A stretch of DNA of 64,000 nucleotides from positions 1 to 64,000 of the forward strand of contig JADRCO010000045.1 in NCBI GenBank assembly GCA_021464525.1, given 5' to 3'. The stretch is from Rhizophagus sp. LPA8_4_AMF. Taxonomy: Eukaryota; Glomeromycota; Glomeromycetes; Glomerales; Glomeraceae. The translations under genes were made by a program, and so were the position numbers. This document shows, in pieces, positions 61,352-64,000 of the stretch (the first letter of the stretch is position 1; every line of letters begins with the position of its first letter). Below the pieces are notes generated by a model. The model did not search any database and was not told where the DNA came from. It saw only the letters and a program-made list of their open reading frames with translations.

Positions 61352-61540
61352 CCGTAAAGTCCCGAATATAAGCACCTCCGAATATAAGCACCCCAGAATT
61401 TTATATTACCTGAAAGTAAGCACCTTGACCAACACTATAATAATTTTGGCCAATACTACAATATACCAAATATTTTAAATTTACCCGAATATAAGCACCC
61501 CTATAACAAAAAATGGTTGCTTATATTCGGGACTTTACAG
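61352..61540. mobile_element. 189-bp MITE with GTAAAGTCCCGAATATAAGCA ends
   Basis: Inverted ends C(C/T)GTAAAGTCCCGAATATA and TATATTCGGGACTTTACAG are flanked by TA (61350-61351 and 61541-61542). Inside, CCGAATATAAGCACC recurs at least three times, one copy inverted near the right end. No coding capacity. TA duplication suggests a Tc1/mariner-pogo type family. Confidence 0.8.
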
Positions 61541-61849
61541 TATATATATAATATTAGGGCAGTGAAATATTATATCATATTTAGTTTAATATAAACTCCC
61601 ACCTTTTGTCAGATTTAATAGCCAATCAAATTATTATATTATAAATCATGTGATTTTATTAAGTGTAATATAAGATTTTAACTATCCCTTCATCCCTTTT
61701 AATAATTACGTAATAAATGTCACTTCCCTTAATTTTAATCAATAAAATTGCTTAATTTAAGTTTATAAGATTTTATTTACCTTAAAATATTAACTAAATA
61801 TATATTATAATTTTTATTAATAAAAAGAAATTGCTAGCAAGAATTTAAT

Positions 61850-63120
61850 GTCATATATAATTGTATTGAAAAAAACCTGATAGAACTTTTCGCAGACGTA
61901 CTGTACAATGTGAATATCAAGGTAGTTATATTACAAAATCCAGTAAAGAAATAATAACAAAATGTATAAACTGTTCTTGGTCTATTAATTTATCAGAACC
62001 TGTTTCCAAAAATCCTTCTAAATATGTTTATATTACAACATTTTATAATACCTATTCACATAATTTTAATCCTAATATCATTCGATTTGGAGATAACAAA
62101 CTTATACCTTCTGAAATTATGAAAGAAATTGAATTTTTTACTATTAAATGCAGAATGGGCGCTACTACTCAAAGGCAATATCTTAAAGCAAGGTTTTCAG
62201 GATAAATAATATATGATAATGATTTGTATCAAGCAATTTAATATTTTTGTCCTTAAAATAAAGATAACAGTAATGATGCAACTAGATTGTATACAAAGTT
62301 GCTTGATTTATCACAAAATAATCCAATGTGAAAGGTTGCAATTAAATTTGATAACAGTAATACTCTTACTCATTTGTTTTGGATGTCTCCATCTCAATTA
62401 AAATTATGGTATCAGTATTCAGATATTGTAATATAAGATATAACTTGTAAAACTAATAGGTATGATATGGCTTTAAGTTTGTTTATTATTCTTGATGAAA
62501 ATCAGAATATAAGGCTTGTTGCACAAGCATTATTAATTGATGAAACAAAAGAATCACATGAGTAGACATTTGAGTAAATTAATTTGGCAACAAATAATGT
62601 ATATCTACAAGTAATAATGACAGATGCAGATCTAGCTATATATGTCACAATTAGATTTACATTTCCTATTACATATCTAATATATTGTACATTTCATATT
62701 AGCCAAAATTTAATAAAAAAGTTCAAAAATTACTTGAAAATAAATTTCATGAGTTTCTTACACAATTTTATGCTATACATAATATATTAAACAAGTCTTC
62801 TTTTGAATCAAAATGGAAAATGTTAATTACTCAATATCCTGAAATAGAGCAATATTTGACAAATACTCTTTATAATACTAAAGAAGTATGGGCACATCTC
62901 TAGATATGTTGACAATTTACTGTAGAACTTCATGCATCTTCTCTCATTAAAAGTATTAATACTTAGATTAAAAGCTATATTTTTAATTCCAATATTCTTT
63001 ATATAAGCTTAATGATGTAATAGATAAAAGACAAATATCAGAAAATAAAAAATATCACCTTGTATTATAGAAAGCTACAATTCCTTATGTATCTACTCAG
63101 GTTTTTACTGCTGCACTTAT
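61850..63120 (+). mobile_element. Decayed MULE transposase (FAR1-like DNA-binding plus MULE core)
   Basis: A plus-strand series of frames resembles Mutator-like transposases. It begins with a zinc-binding FAR1-like start (RRTVQCEYQGSYITKS, KCINCSWSINLS), followed by NTYSHNFNP. The MULE core has NTLTHLFWMSPSQLKLW, DITCKTNRYDMALSLF, VAQALLIDETKESHE and a catalytic-Asp motif IMTDADLAI. A more decayed C-terminal part follows, with no clear SWIM finger. Several in-frame stops and shifts interrupt it, so it is inactive. I could not find terminal inverted repeats. Confidence 0.8.
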
Positions 63121-63330
63121 GTTTACTTTTATTAACTAAAAGCTTAAAGAATACAGTCTCCTCTTGATATAATGAACCCTATGTTCTGACTGATCAGGCC
63201 TTTATTATAAGCAACTTCATTAACACTATAACGAATTATCTGATATAAAGGCATAGTCATGTGACTTACCGAACTAATCTATCAGATAATTTAATCTAGA
63301 AAAAAAATATTTTTTTTTTCTTTTTTGAAA

Positions 63331-64000
63331 TGTTGCCAGATAAAAAAACTATAATCAGGCTTTTGGAATTAAGGTAAGGGGGGGTTGGGAAAGGTGAATT
63401 TCATTATTTTTTTTAATTATTTATTATTTTCTTTTTTGTAGTGTTGCCAGATGAAAAATATGACCGGATTTTTGGAATTAAGGTAAGAGAAGCTGGGGGA
63501 AGTTTTTTTTTTATATTTATTTTTTTCTTTATTGTAGTATTGCCAAATAAAAAAATATGACTGGGCTTTTGGAATTAAGGTAAGTGAGAGTTGGGGGAAG
63601 TATTTTTTGTTGTTTTTCTAATTAATTAAGTTATTTATTTATTTTTCTTTTTTGTAATGTTATCAGACGAAAAAACACAACCAGACTTTTGGAATTAAGG
63701 TAAGAAAGGACTGGAGGAGTATTTTTCGTTATTTTTTCTAATTAAATTAAAGTTATTTATTTATTTTTCTTTTTGTAGTATTGTCAGATGAAAACATATG
63801 ACCAGACTTTTAGAACTAAGGTAAGAGAGGGCTGGAGGAGTATTTTTCGGTAGTTTTTTAATTAATTAATTATTTTTCCTTTTTTGTAGTGTTGCTGAAC
63901 AAAAAATATGATCGGGCTTTTGGAATTAAGGTAAAGGAGGGTTGGAGAAGGTGTTTTTCGTTATTTTTTTTAATTAATTAATTAATTTTCTTTTTTGTAG
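63331..64000 (+). repeat. Tandem array of splice-site-flanked 41-43-nt units
   Basis: Six copies start at 63331, 63442, 63538, 63658, 63779 and 63890, and the window ends exactly where a seventh would begin. The period is 96-121 bp. Each copy has a T-rich tract ending TTTTTGTAG (two variants lack the AG), a conserved core ending GGAATTAAG, then GTAAG followed by a GA/TTGG-rich stretch. The core of copies 2 and 6 reads LPDEKYDRIFGIK and LLNKKYDRAFGIK; the others have shifts. The arrangement looks like a duplicated exon with its own acceptor and donor. Core lengths of 41-43 nt do not keep frame when joined. Confidence 0.85.

Noticed and set aside
63140-63300. Possible pogo-type transposon end (ACAGTCTCCTCTTGATATAA)
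   Set aside because: No matching inverted end or target duplication was found before the window ends.

Overview
The window looks like nuclear DNA of an AT-rich fungus. It has short GT-AG introns (mostly 60-110 nt), T-rich spacers, full-length or near full-length fungal housekeeping genes and several HMG-box genes of the MATA_HMG type. The mix of repeated MATA_HMG-like genes, Tc1/mariner and MULE relics and very low GC fits an arbuscular mycorrhizal fungus (Glomeromycotina, Rhizophagus-like). That placement is inference; no rRNA or marker gene is present to confirm it.

Layout. 1-8.4 kb: a peroxisomal MaoC-type hydratase (minus) and an HP1-like chromodomain/chromoshadow protein (plus). 8.6-19 kb: an accessory region with tandem repeats, a duplicated gene relic, a double HMG-box gene with a decayed paralogue, a cluster of tiny inverted-repeat elements and arrays of a TTCGGCGAAATG-type motif. 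21-23.5 kb: a single-exon SOX/MATA-type HMG-box regulator (minus) followed by a 1.1 kb purine-rich tract. 23.5-43.9 kb: about 20 kb in which I see no gene, only minisatellites and homopolymer junctions. 43.9-57.5 kb: a compact block of seven intron-rich or single-exon genes: a HEL2/ZNF598-type ribosome-quality-control ligase, a ChaC-like glutathione cyclotransferase, a Golgi nucleotide-sugar transporter, a Gfo/Idh/MocA oxidoreductase, an Irc21-like cytochrome b5 protein, a small membrane protein and a coiled-coil protein. 59.3-64 kb: transposon relics (Tc1/mariner, fold-back element, MITE, MULE) and a tandem array of splice-site-flanked units that runs off the window.

I rebuilt exon structures by eye from splice signals, reading frame and family conservation. 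Every multi-exon model closes in frame. The strongest unusual signals are the Gfo/Idh/MocA gene, which needs microexons of 16, 16 and 5 nt, the MaoC gene whose catalytic Asp and His lie on a 23-nt exon, and the 63.3-64 kb array in which a ~41-nt exon-like core between splice-like signals repeats at least six times. The genes do not form a pathway. HEL2 and ChaC share a 152-bp divergent promoter, and the cytochrome b5 and small membrane protein genes converge.
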